Positions 1 through 10,849 of a stretch of DNA of 64,000 nt are shown here, piece after piece. The stretch spans positions 64,689 to 128,688 of the forward strand of contig JAAGOF010000086.1 in assembly GCA_010645155.1 (NCBI GenBank), given 5' to 3'. Numbering within the stretch: position 1 is the stretch's first letter; the number at the start of each line of letters is the position of its first letter. The position numbers and the translations under genes are program-made. The DNA is from Tigriopus japonicus (Eukaryota; Arthropoda; Copepoda; Harpacticoida; Harpacticidae). The notes under the pieces were generated by a model. The model searched no databases and had not been told where the DNA came from. It was given only the letters and a program-made list of their open reading frames with translations.

Positions 1-134
1 GATTGGGCAAAAATTTTCGGATTCGGATTCGTTCGGGTTGAATGGAAGCTCTCGGATTCGGATTCGGATTCGGATTAAAGAAATCAAGTTCGGATTGGAT
101 TTTGGGGACCTTTCGGATCCGATGCACAGCTCTA
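1..134. repeat. End of a TCGGAT-rich hAT-like element
   Basis: The segment is built from tandem copies of the hexamer TTCGGA and ends in a hAT-like terminus that reads TAGAGCTGTGCATCGGATCC on the minus strand. The other end lies outside the window, so no target-site duplication can be checked. Superfamily assignment is by the look of the terminus only. Confidence 0.4.
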
Positions 135-1479
135 AACTTTGGTTTGACATATACGAGGGGTGTACCAAAAGGAGTACAAACAACCTTGTAATTTTTGATC
201 GACACAACCAATTTTAAAAAATCAAGTATCACGCAAAATTTCAGAGTTTTGACCACAAAATTTGTTTCATAAACATTTTAACAACCATGTTTGTATCCAC
301 ATTTGGCGCCGTCAAAAAAGTGGATCGGGCGGGTCGCCCGATCCACCCCTGAAATTTTGCCAAACGGTCTTCATGCGCAACCCGGTCATTGCTTTGTACA
401 AGGCCAATAAGAACATAAAAAGGGGGAAGAAACACATTGAATGGTATGTACGGAGTCCAGGTTTTCCATTTTCATCAAATTTGCCGACTTTGATCAAAAG
501 ATAGGAAAGATGTGGGCGCAAAAAGTCAATGAAGTTAAAATTTGAAGAAAAGTTCGTCTTGGGTTGACAATGTTGAGCCTGGGGGGAACCCTTTTGAATC
601 AAAAAGGCAATTGATCATTTTGAAGATTCCATTAAAGGTTGCTCTTTTCTTTGGTATAGTCTAAAAGAACCTGGAGCCTTATTTGTGCCTCACAAGATCG
701 CTGAAAGGAAGGGTTTCACTTTTTCGCGCTCAAAAAGAACAAAGACCAAGGTCTTCAAGATTCACAAAAGGTGACAAATATTGGGCTGATCATCATGTAA
801 TTCGGATTTGGCATTTTCCACCCTTTTTTTGTACCCATTGAGGAAAAGCAAGTGGAAAAAATAACATGCAGGACCTGGAGGGCCTCCAGAAAAATTCCGT
901 AGAGATCAACAAAACTACTCTAAATTCTCCTTTGCTACCTGCTTCAAGGAGCCAGTGTACCTTTGGAAATTGGTTAAATCTCGAGATTTTCATCATGTTC
1001 AGAAATAGCTTTTATTGATTGTTTCGATGTAATCAATTACTTGGGAAATGTAATTGTGCTATTATGTATTTGAAATTAGAGTTACATCACACGTCTGACT
1101 TTGGGACACTTAAGATACCTAATGCTGAATTGCAAAGAACTACCGCATACCAACTGTCTGTCATAACTTCCCCAATCTTTTGGCTCATCCAAAGTTGCAA
1201 ATGACACCATTTATATAATTTGGTAACATATGTTACGTTGGAAAATCATCATTCCAAATTATTTGAAAAATGCCTTTGGCTTTGACAGCTCACTGAGACT
1301 GCAGCCATTTTCAAATTATGTTGGTGGCAATATCATTGAAAAACCATAATGCTTAATTGGACAAAAACATGCTATGAGCTGTTGAAAAAGTAATACAAAT
1401 ATGAACGCAAATTCTATTATCTTGAATCCTAGAAAATCCCATTATGACAAGAGTCAACAACACCTTCTGGGTCAATGCC
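135..1479. other. Non-coding, no recognisable feature
   Basis: I see only short chance reading frames here, with no splice-bounded exon, RNA gene or clear repeat boundary. Confidence 0.4.
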
Positions 1480-1680
1480 CGCCCAATTGGACTTTGTGTA
1501 GTCTGGATCCCTCCAAACAGATCCTGGTAGGTTTATGGGCCCACATATCTACTATCAGAGAGATCCGGGTCTATAAGTACAGTACCATGGATGCTCTCGG
1601 GCCCACTATTTTGACTTGTCCCATTTCTCCTGGACCCACCCAAAACCACCTTTGGGCCCGCTGTTGCCGACCCTTACATC
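1480..1680. mobile_element. Degenerate copy of the GGGCCC-rich hAT MITE family
   Basis: The spaced GGGCCCAC motifs, the CAGTACCATGGATG core and the end GTTGCCGACCCTTA match the intact copies at 15808-16053 and 50219-50437. The left terminus is eroded and no target-site duplication is visible. Confidence 0.5.
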
Positions 1681-1928
1681 AAGGTATCTTCACAGTATTT
1701 GACATATTTTTACTCTTTCGAGAAGTTTTTTGTTTAAAGTTTTGAAAATAATTGAACTCTAAAATTGACTTTGCAAAAATGAAAAGTGCCTTCCCTGAAA
1801 GCTGATCATATCAAACTAAGAATATTTCTCTTTCTTTTGGTGTGGCCAACACACTAATTTTAGCCCTTTAGTAGATTAACTTAACTTTCTAGAAAGAAAT
1901 AAGGCATTGCAAAAATGCATCATCACCA

Positions 1929-2250
1929 GGGCCACCAGATAGTTGGAAATTACATTTTACACTGTAATTACCAAATCCTTCAATTTTTGTCGAAAATTAT
2001 AAAAATGGGCAAAATTGGGAAAAAACATGTGGAACATTGTTTGTTGTGCTGAAAATTTTCTGAAAATAGGTTACTTTATCTGCCAAAGCAAAGTTAGAAA
2101 ACAAGCCGACATTACACGTGATGGTTGCAACAAGCTTATGTTCGGGGCCACCAGATACATGTAAATTATATTTTGCAATGTAATTACCAAAATATGTCAT
2201 TTTTGTCCATATTGCAAAAGAGGGAAAATTTCAAAAAAATCTGGGGAATT
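1929..2250. repeat. Direct repeat pair, about 100 bp each
   Basis: A unit beginning GGCCACCAGATA, followed by AAATTACATTTTACACTGTAATTACC, occurs near 1929 and again as a diverged copy near 2143, about 214 bp apart. Both run on into A-rich text with GGGAAAA. It looks like a tandem duplication or two related elements; I cannot assign it to a family. Confidence 0.4.
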
Positions 2251-3378
2251 GTCTATGTCCTTGGGTATGATCTGGAAAGAGGATGGTGATAGACGAACGA
2301 GCCCCTCCCGTTGGACAGAAGTGAAGAAATCCCCTCATAAATGTACAATTCAATATTGTAAAGTGTCATAGTTACAACATTGCCCCGAAAATTTTGGACA
2401 CCTGATACATCCCAGGCCAATCCTTAATTGGCCTGTGCGTTCTTCTAATCGAATCTATAAATAGCTGTGATAATGTACTAGTCAAGATAGTCCAATAAAT
2501 GTGCCAGGGGGCTTCACACCTTCAATCTTTTTGATTATTTGTGAGTGCATTTCACGTTGTTTCAGATGGCAAAATCAAAATATTGAAAGACGCATAGAGG
2601 ATTTATTACACCTGAAACAGTGCATATTTAGTTTTCAGCTAATCCAAGCTATGAAGAAGGACTTAAAGATGATGGGAGTATAGGAAAAGGTCAGTTTCTG
2701 CTGCAATTATTGCGGAAAAAATAATAAAAAATCCGATTTCGTTATAATATTTCTCAAAATGGTTACCTAAAATAATACATTTTTTGCAACATTTTTTTAC
2801 CAAAATTTGGTGGATCTGATCATCACTTTGAAAATATCATCCAAAATGTCTAAAAAATCATTTTGTAAATTGCTATCATATTACAATCATGTTCTTTATT
2901 ATCTTAGTGACACGTTTGTCACATCTGTAAATTTCTTTGATCAGTAATGTATGTTAATTCGTGTAGCTTGCTATTTGCAATTTAAGTGATACACAATCAA
3001 TGGACAGCGTCTCAATCTATGTTTACTCATATGATCAAAGGGTCATGAGATGAACAATTAAGTTTGCATAACAGAGTGGCCTCTTCTTGAACAGTTTTAC
3101 TTAATCAACTTCATAATCCTAAACACGACGTCTAATTTTGATCAAACATTCAAAGAGCACGTTATCTCAAATGGCTATTGTTTATCTAAGATTGAATGGA
3201 AAAAGAGCGCAGGAGTAAAAAAATTATCAATAGAGGGCGTGTCAGATGAGCTCAATAATCCCATAAATCCGTTTTGGGGGTTTTGTTCGCCTCTTAAAAT
3301 AATAGTGCCACTGACGTCAAAAAGGCACTTTGTGTCGCTGTTGTTTAAAAGAGACTATGAGATCAACTACTTGCTTAC

Positions 3379-3533
3379 CTTTCGATGAGACAATAATCTG
3401 GGGGTTCCGATGTCTCTAACTCCACCGAGAAATCATCGCCAATGGCACTGAACACCGATTTCGAACCTTGTTTAAAGATAAAACTTTGGACCCAGGGCAG
3501 TCCCAAAACAGATAGCACCAACCAAAGTCTCAT
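3379..3533 (-). CDS. First coding exon of a secreted or membrane protein gene
   Basis: The minus strand from an ATG at 3533 is open for 51 codons plus two bases and ends at a strong donor (AAAG/GTAAGC at 3379). The start MRLWLVLSVLGLPWVQS is a classic cleavable signal peptide (hydrophobic core about residues 4-12), followed by FIFKQGSKSVFSAIGDD and an acidic stretch with one cysteine (PDYCLIE). Codons look coding. I find no following exon between 3378 and the left edge of the window, so the gene probably continues beyond it or uses very small exons. The family is not recognised. The exon is too short to appear in a simple ORF scan. Confidence 0.5.
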
Positions 3534-3614
3534 TGTCCTTTAGCGCTTCAAACTCTATTAATCACCAAACAAACGTTCACAAAACGACTAAATCGAGGTA
3601 GGTGGAACTAGGTG

Positions 3615-3641
3615 GGTAAGTAAGTAAGTGAGTGAGTGAGT
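3615..3641. repeat. GTAA/GTGA tetranucleotide microsatellite
   Basis: Three GTAA units followed by three to four GTGA units lie about 80 bp upstream of the signal-peptide exon (minus strand), in its probable 5' UTR or promoter. Confidence 0.7.
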
Positions 3642-4244
3642 AGTTATCACTAATCCCTGGTCAATATTGCTCTGGAGGGCAACGTCTAATCAAATGAAAC
3701 AACAAAAAGCGATGAATTGAATGATTTGAATTGGGCTTGTTCAGTGAGTGAGGGCTTATCTTTCTTCCTTCCAAAAACTAGGCGACAGTCAGAACTTGGC
3801 TACATGGCTTGATGCGCTCGTTGAAATGTTGGGCTTCAAAGGCTTTTGAGAACTTTACCTCAAGATATTAGGTCGCATGTTAGGTGCGCCAATTCAAGTA
3901 CTCCACGGCCAATTCCAATGGCTCAAGTATACCAAAGTAAAGTATACTAGTCATGCGCGGGTGGACTCTCTGGACATAAGGTGAGTCTAAAAGGCACCGT
4001 ATGTGCAGAGACTATTCTCGATAATGGCTTTGAATATAATACCTTGGTATACTTGAGTCATTTGAATAAGTGCACCTAACACCCGGGCTTAATTAAACCC
4101 CTCGAATTAATCGTCACCCTGCAGCCGAGCTCTCGAGCAGGGCAAGATTTTCTAACCCCTCGATTTCTTGATTCTCATACTTCAAGGTGGGTATTCCAGG
4201 AAGGAGCGTATTCCTGTGATGCTACTAGAGAAACATCTTTGGAC

Positions 4245-4551
4245 TATTGATGTGCTTCGAGTTGGATTTTTGGCAGAGTTTTGCCATTTTGGTTTTTAGG
4301 GTCAAAAATCTGACCACAACTAAACTTTTCAACAGGCAATAGACCTTATCTACCATAAAAATGGCAGCACTGCCAACTCGAAATCCATTGTTATAACTAT
4401 CGATGGAACTCGAAATCGAACTAGTTCGAGTGTTGCCAAATTGGTCCCTGTTCAGTTTTTTTTCAAAAAGCTCTATACAACCTGTCCTTTTTAAGAGCCA
4501 CAAACTTTCGAGTCAAAACTGGCAGCACTCCTGTTTCGAAACACATCTCTA
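4245..4551. mobile_element. MITE, TAGTGATGGGTTTCGA family, copy 1
   Basis: About 307 bp, colinear with the copy at 38638-38935. Both share AGTTGGATTTTTGGC at the left, GGCAGCACTGCCAACTCGAA and GAACTAGTTCGAGTGTTGCC in the middle, and TTTCGAAAC near the right end. Terminal inverted repeats are eroded in this copy. The internal palindromes and absence of coding suggest a non-autonomous hAT-like element. Confidence 0.65.
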
Positions 4552-5061
4552 CTTTGGACCTGCTCGACCTTTTGCAAACTTGCCAAAGGCCATTTCATGG
4601 TCATCATGAAATGATATTCTAGATGTCTGAGTTATAAACTGAGATCATTTAGCAATCATTAAATAGCGTGCAAGCATTAGTCAGACTGATTTGGCAATTG
4701 GGGCGGAATGCGTTGAATTTATGAGGAAAATGTCACCCTCACAACTGTTGAGCGGACAGTTAGTGTGACCAAACATGCAAATCAAGATTAGTTTGAATGA
4801 ATAGGATAGATAATATATTTTGGGAAGTAATGATCTTTGATTTCAACCCAGACTTTGTTTGAATCAACATTTTCTTTTTCTTGAAAGAATGGCGTAAAGA
4901 GCTTATGGTAAAAAAGTTCCAACTCAAACATTTTCCGTGTCTACAAATACGTGATAAAAACAAAAACAAACAAGATGACATCATTGTCAGTCAGGCACAC
5001 AGGTCATAGCCAACTTTAATTCAAACATCAAAATCACAAAGATCAGTCTCATGACTTAACG

Positions 5062-5176
5062 CCCTAGTCATTTTGGCCCCAGAATCAACAGCTGAATTCG
5101 TTCGATTACACTCATCCATTGGATGAGTGTAATCGAACGAATTCAGCTGTGGATTCTGGGGCCAAAATGACTAGGG
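5062..5176. repeat. Near-perfect 115-bp palindrome
   Basis: Arms 5062-5118 and 5120-5176 (57 nt each) are inverted copies with one mismatch and a single central base. The arm starts CCCTAGTCATTTTGGCCCC. A third, diverged copy of the left arm lies at about 5331-5385 in direct orientation, so this is a terminal-repeat family (a foldback MITE) rather than a chance hairpin. Confidence 0.85.
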
Positions 5177-5385
5177 ATGGGTCAAAACTAGGTTTTGACA
5201 TTTTACACGTTCAGTTTGCTACGTGAAGAACACATTCTTATTTGAATTGATTGTCAAAATGAAGAAAACGAGTTGGGCTAACGAATTTTGATTAAATTTT
5301 ATGGAGGGTGAGTCTCGACTCCGACGCATCCCTAGCCATTTTGGCGCAGAATCCCCAGCTGAATTCTTTCGATTACACTTATCTA

Positions 5386-7756
5386 TTCTCTAATAGTAAT
5401 TACCGCACAATGAGTTTCTGCTTAAGATTGTGATAAAGACCTAAAGTACGGCCCTTAACTGCTTTGATCCTAACGGCACGAATTAATTGTTTAGCCTGAT
5501 CTTGAGTATGCCCTACTCGACTTTTCAAATTGATAACCTTATTCTAGCCGTAGCGTTAACCCATATTTTTTCCCGAACCCAGAACGGGCCCCACGACATT
5601 ATTACAGTAATTGTAAATATCCAATGAGATAAATCTCGCAATAAACATAATTATTATATTTTTTAAATGATTAACCATTACGTCACATCAATTCATAGCC
5701 ATTCTCATCAAATGACTACTCAAAATTTTGTTTAAACATGTTAGTCTTAATAACATTCAATTGTGATTATAAAATGCTGAAGATGGGCCCAAATGAGATG
5801 ATGAGTAGAAAATGAGACAAAACATCAAGAGTCAATTGAGCCAATCGGCGTTAAAATGGAGTCCAATTAATGACGTCCAAAAGACCAAACTAAATTCTGT
5901 TTCACGATCAATGCAGTTAGATGATTGATCTCCACAATGAGCGCATTATTCTCAAATGGATCAACTTTATCCTTAAAAATCGATGCTTGAAAACATATTA
6001 ACAACCCTATTGGGGTTAGGTAGTTTTTACCCATTTTTTGTTTGTCGGTCTGCGTAATCTCCTAATCAATCCAAACTCATTCAATTTTCCCCATTGATGT
6101 CATAATTTCAGAATAAATGAAACAAGATCAAGCCTTTAATGTTCTTCGCTCTAGTGCTACCCTTAAAACTGTCAAAGTTTGTTTCTAGAATGACATAAGG
6201 AAGGCCTCGAATTATTGTCTTTCGGGAAAATTCGGATGTGTTTTAAGAGAAGAGTTATCAAAATTCCTTTCGTAGGTTATTTGTATTTTAGTCCTCTCAA
6301 TGAATGATATTTTCACAGAGTTATTTAAAAAATCAGATTCGAATTCCACTATAATTAGCTCTTTTCAAACTAATCATAATACATTCATTTGCAAAGTGGA
6401 ATTGTGTTGAGTTACAGTTTATGTTTCTATTTAAAGTTAGTCATTTGTCACACACTTTGAATGTGAGGTTTTTGAACTCTGAAAATGTTCCGTCGAATAT
6501 CCGTTCAAACCAGCGACGCCAAAAGTCCGTTTTTGCTGCCTCTAGTTGCAAAAGTAGCTCCATAGAAAACTCAAAATAGCAATGGAGATTTGTTGGGGCT
6601 GAAAATATTAGTAGAAAAATATGTAATTTTGAAGATCCATAAAGCAATGCAGAAAATGACGGTGAAGACAATGTTTGTCTTTAAGCTCATCACCACAAGC
6701 ATTGATGATTGCTAATTGTTAGATGTTGGCAGAATGTGGCAGTATAAGGAAATAAATTATGCGATTTAACAAAAGGAGTCTTAAAGGACAAAATCATTTC
6801 TTAAAAGTGGCAAAATATGGCTCTTTGGCAGCATTTCGTAAACTTAAAACCCTGAAGATTTATTAGAAAATGCTAAAAGAGCAAGGTGGTTAAAATGCAA
6901 TATTGATAAATAATTTCGAATATTGATGCCCATAAAATATACCCTCTTAACAATGCCCCGCAACAATTTCATAGTTTTTTGATCAAAAAAAACCTGCACT
7001 GAAATTCTGGCTAAGCACATTGCAGTTGTCAATGATATTAATATTCCATCATGTTTAATGTAAGTGTTCAATGTTTTTTTTGTTTTTCATTTTAATTAGA
7101 AGCCCACACTCAGAACAAGATTGTATGAACACCATTAAAAATACGTGCTTATCGGTTTCTTTTTGGGTGTAAGGGCGAGAGGCTTTAAAAAGTTTAGGAA
7201 CCTTGCTCCATGGCAGGAAAAGATCGTAATGAAATAGTTTCATGGAAGCTTTAAAAAATGTCACTAGATGGAGACAAAACAGGGGCAAGGTTTCCAAAAA
7301 TTCAAAGTTAAACTCGTCTTGATCTTGTCAGAATCACAACTTACTTGCTAAAAAATGGTCCTCGTATTTCGAGTCTGTTCGAGGTCAGCTTGCTTTGATA
7401 CTGTTGTGTTTAAAAATTGCCGAATAATAGCATACGACCCCAAAGTAGGGTAAAAATCTCGCCAGAACACCTGAATTTGTTTTTTTACCGCCAGATGACA
7501 CTGGTTGTTGCTTTCTTCAGTTTTTCATTGAAATCCAACTTGACATCTTCAAAAAGATTAAAATGTGAGAAGATGATCACTTTGACAGCAAGAGATGGCA
7601 CTCCAAGCGCTACATTCAGCTTAGGCACATGCAGTTCCATTTTAGTGGCAAAAACACGGATGTTCTTTAAAATCGTTCATGCACAACAGGAAATGGCATG
7701 ATTGCAAACTGTTATGTCCTCGTAATGCCCTGTGAACAATGCTTGCTCTTGTCTAT
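5386..7756. other. Non-coding, AT-rich, no recognisable feature
   Basis: Only short chance ORFs are present. I see no splice-bounded exon, RNA gene or sharp repeat boundary. Confidence 0.4.
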
Positions 7757-7932
7757 AGGTCATATGTTTTGGTTGTATTGGTCTTGGAATGCTTGCTAGT
7801 TTACTTGAAGGCATGCTCCAAAGTCTACTTGAGAGTAAACTTTTCATTAACTTTATAAACACAGCTCCTTTGGCATACCTTCAAGTAAACTAGCAAGCAT
7901 TCCAAGACCAATACAACCAAAACATATGACCT
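7757..7932. repeat. Long inverted repeat, 60-bp arms
   Basis: Arms 7757-7816 and 7873-7932 match as inverted copies at 59 of 60 positions around a 56-bp spacer. The arm begins AGGTCATATGTTTTGGTTG. The right arm ends exactly where the dispersed repeat at 7933-8513 begins. The near-identity implies recent formation or strong conversion. Confidence 0.85.
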
Positions 7933-8513
7933 ACTATTTATGCACCTGCAAAGGAAGGGAGTAATGGCCAAAATCCGGCGGAGGGAGGGTTGATGCGAGT
8001 GATGCGATAATGCGAGTGATGTCGGATCTTGACCATTCCTCCCTTCATTTGTGGGTGCATATGGTATTTTGTTGACCAACTTATCCTTTTTGGGACTTCC
8101 GTTACAATTTTTCAACCCTGAAAATCAGTTCAACCACGGACATTCGTACTATCCAACTAGCATGCTTTGCTTACTCAATACCGGTATTTGGGTATTTGGA
8201 GCAAGCTCCGTTCACCTCAAGTACATCAGTTGGTGTGTTGGCTACTCAGTGCCATGGTATAAAAGCTTACCACCACTTCTTCAGTGGATCATTCCCCGTC
8301 AATGAGACGGGGGCTTCAGACGTGCAAGTAATTGTGCGTCTGAGATGTATTTCTAAAGGCATGATTCATTCATAGGGCAATAAAGTGATTGGTAGGGTAA
8401 TAAAATGATTTGTAGTGTAGTAAAGTAAGTTGTAGGTGAGTAATATCTTGGACCTGACCTCTTTGGGCTGGGAGGAAGTCTCATAAAAGGAGAAGGCGGT
8501 CAATAAAGAAAAT
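7933..8513 (+). repeat. Dispersed ~590-bp repeat, copy A, with core promoter
   Basis: This copy is nearly identical to 13790-14393. Both start ACTATTTATGCACCTGC and end GGCGGTCAATAAA. Inside, TATAAAAG (8258-8265) precedes an arthropod-type initiator TCAGT (8281-8285). Two short hairpins follow: CCCCGTC/GACGGGG, then TCAGACG/CGTCTGA. AATAAA motifs follow near 8379. The order resembles the U3-R layout of an LTR or the 5' end of another retroelement, but TG/CA ends and a target-site duplication are not evident, so the class is open. It carries no long ORF. Confidence 0.65.
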
Positions 8514-9020
8514 AAACAGGAGCGGACCTAAAACTGAACCTTGCGGAACACCTGACTTGACATCATACATGCCGCTAAAAGATCTTTCAACTTTAACTAT
8601 TTGCTTTCTTTTCGCTCATAAAACTATCAATCCAAGTCAGGACTTTACCCTGGACCCCGAACTCTTTGAGTTGATTAAGCAAAAGACCATGATCTACCTT
8701 ATCAAAGGCCTTGGCAAAGTCAAGATAGATTACATCAACTGACTCGTGGCTTTCGAGCCCTTCAATGATCTGCCCAATATGATCAACCAACTGGGTTACT
8801 GCACTAAAATGAGCTCGAAACCCATGCTGCCCTGGGGGAATAATATCATGGGCTTCCAAATAATCTACAAGCTTGGACTTCATAATCTTCTCAAAAACCT
8901 TTGCAACGCTGGAGGTCAGAGAAATGGGCCTATAATTACTAGGGAATGACTTATCTCCGCCCGTGTTCCTCGTTATGGGCGCAAAAAGCTCAAACACCCT
9001 CATAGTTGCTAGCCCTATGC
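8514..9020 (-). pseudogene. Non-LTR retrotransposon reverse transcriptase fragment (jockey/CR1-like)
   Basis: The minus strand encodes central RT motifs in order: SNYRPISLTSSVAKVFEKI, QHGFRAHFSAVTQLVDHI and VIYLDFAKAFDKVDH (the FAKAFD block holds the first catalytic Asp). After a frameshift near 8590 comes SGVPQGSVLGPLLFI. The second catalytic motif (F/YADD), the rest of the RT and any endonuclease are missing. The downstream end stops exactly at repeat copy A (8513). The family call rests on these conserved blocks and is secure at the level of LINE RT; the clade is a guess. It cannot encode a functional protein. Confidence 0.9.
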
Positions 9021-9112
9021 GGATAATTGAAAAGAGACATATTCTAGGATGTGGATAGAAATCGATAAACTACATAACATTTGACTTTGAACAAAACCGT
9101 AAGTTTTACAAT

Positions 9113-9205
9113 CAGGGTTGGTTTATTCCCATCTCGTCGAAAAACATCCCGTCCTGGAATTCCGTTAATTCCGGGATTCTGGGTATAATCTCTTAACCAA
9201 CCCTG
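9113..9205. mobile_element. Short MITE with CAGGGTTGGTT termini
   Basis: A 93-bp segment begins CAGGGTTGGTTTA and ends TTAACCAACCCTG, a 13-bp inverted repeat with one mismatch. The interior has an inner repeat of GGAATTCCG/AATTCCGGG type. The ends look hAT-like but no 8-bp duplication is seen. Confidence 0.55.
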
Positions 9206-9505
9206 ATGTCGCCGTTTTTTACTTAGGGCTTTGTGTCTCAATGACATTGCTGAGTTGTCTAGAACTAATTTTTTCAACCCAAAAGACAACACAAGGGCCA
9301 GTTTGGCAAAACTTGGCCGAAAAAAATGTTTGATCACATCAGTACTTGAAATAAAACAATGGGTTGCATTGTTGGCAAATTTGACTGAAATATTCTTTAA
9401 AAGATGGTCTCTTACAGAATGCATGTACGGTGCAAGGTGGTCGAGAAGCTTGGATCTACTTTTGCTTCATACAAATTACCGATATGAGGTTTGAAAACCA
9501 GATTA

Positions 9506-10025
9506 TTAGTTGTGTTCGTGGTTTCCAACTGAAATAAGGAAGATTATTTTTAATGAGTAATAGTTTACTTTCACTAGGCAAAAGTCCCCGGCTTGAACAC
9601 CTTGATTAATTTCCGATAACGAAGGAAGGCGTACTTTTCGTGTCTGAATGTAAGGATTGATCTGACGGCTAGCGTCAATAACCAATCGAGGGGGCTTATT
9701 TTCACGATGAACGAGATGTAACGGCAAAATGCACCATGGCTTCACTTTGACCCTTGTTATGGCCCCACTCCTTTCCAGTCTTGGAATTTCATGCCTTAAA
9801 AACATCCGAGCCTCTGTCCCTCGGGCAGAAAGATTGTCTTGCAAGTCAGATGTAGGGGGCCAAGAATGGAATGGTGGCACGTAGCCTTGTGAAATCAGCG
9901 CAAGAATTTCATTATCTGGTTTCAAGGTATCCCTCCAAAATGCCACAAATTCTGGGCGGTGTATCCTAGCCGGCACCTCGTCAAGGTCACCATCCTTCTC
10001 CAGTGAATAGGCGAATAATTCATCA
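9506..10025 (-). pseudogene. Retroelement pol fragment, N-terminal RT region (DIRS-like?)
   Basis: The minus-strand frame contains RPEFVAFWRDTL, a spacer with VPPFHSW, EARMFLRHEIPRLERSGAI, and PLHLVHRENKPPRLVIDASR. These are the region upstream of and into the first RT blocks of DIRS/Ngaro- or gypsy-type elements. The frame breaks off after GDFCLVKV, just where the catalytic D-L-K-S-G-Y block is expected; a GTAAAC follows and no RT core is found. It sits 140 bp downstream of the gag-like ORF on the same strand. The exact superfamily is uncertain; DIRS-like is my best guess. It is truncated. Confidence 0.6.
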
Positions 10026-10163
10026 TCTAAATAAATTCAAGAGAGGGAAATAAACTATCCACACTCAACCAGGACTGGTAGAATAGTCTCAAAGTCTTAT
10101 TTATTGTGGCATCTTATAGTGTTAAAATTCTAGCTTTAAGTTGCACAAACCAACTCAAAAAAG

Positions 10164-10814
10164 CTACTTTTTGCGCGTACAATTCTTTGAAAGGTGACCC
10201 ATGGATCCGCACGAATAACATTTCTGGGTAACTGGCGGAGTTGTGATTTTGGGCTGAAATGAAGGCTTCACACTCTGCGCCCCAAAACGACTCCGAAATC
10301 CCCGTCCCATTCTGATATTCCGAGCGGAATCATCATGACGCATCACTGACCCGGGAGTGGGTCTTGTTCCCATAAGTGCACGTTCGACTTTGGCTTTTTT
10401 CAGTTCCTTGGCCAACAGTTCGGATCGAGCAGCATAGCGAGGATCTTTTGGGGCTTTTCCTTCCATAGCCTCTACCATTTCTGGCCCATGATTTTCAAGC
10501 AGATCCGCCATTGCCAATTCATGCCGCGTGGCGTCCACGGCAATTTGAAGAGCACGTTTGTGATGCTTCAGGATCAAATTGGCTTCCAAAACCAACGCTA
10601 CCGACCTTTCACTAGGTTGTTCGGAAAGCTTATCCCACACATCGAGAAAAGCGTTCAGAAGTCTTCGGGATTCCCGCAATTGATATCCAAGGAGCAAGTG
10701 AGAACGGGCCCAGCGGCTTGAGGGAGTCTTTTGTTTGTAAAGTCTCTCAATTTCTTCGGCCTCACGACGCGCCTCATGTCTTAAATCTGCAATGTCCAAG
10801 TACATGTCGGGCAA
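10164..10814 (-). CDS. Gag-like nucleic-acid-binding protein of a retroelement
   Basis: This 216-codon frame has its first ATG at 10805. It is helical and highly charged, and ends in a zinc knuckle CYSCGSMGHLSKNC (C-X2-C-X4-H-X4-C) followed by a basic TRKK tail, the hallmark of retroelement nucleocapsids. The N-terminal part has repeated Arg/Glu helices (RHEARREAEEIERLYKQ). A pol fragment follows on the same strand and an 83-bp tandem array lies just upstream, consistent with one degraded element on the minus strand. The gag frame itself is uninterrupted, so it may be recent or retained. Confidence 0.7.
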   Translation of the reverse strand: MPDMYLDIADLRHEARREAEEIERLYKQKTPSSRWARSHLLLGYQLRESRRLLNAFLDVWDKLSEQPSERSVALVLEANLILKHHKRALQIAVDATRHELAMADLLENHGPEMVEAMEGKAPKDPRYAARSELLAKELKKAKVERALMGTRPTPGSVMRHDDSARNIRMGRGFRSRFGAQSVKPSFQPKITTPPVTQKCYSCGSMGHLSKNCTRKK

Positions 10815-10849
10815 TGTAAGATACGCATTTAACAGTTAATCCTGGAACT

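Noticed and set aside
9044..9494. Overlapping ORFs on both strands near the retroelement
   Set aside because: No motifs; they overlap the small CAGGGTTGG MITE and read differently on each strand.
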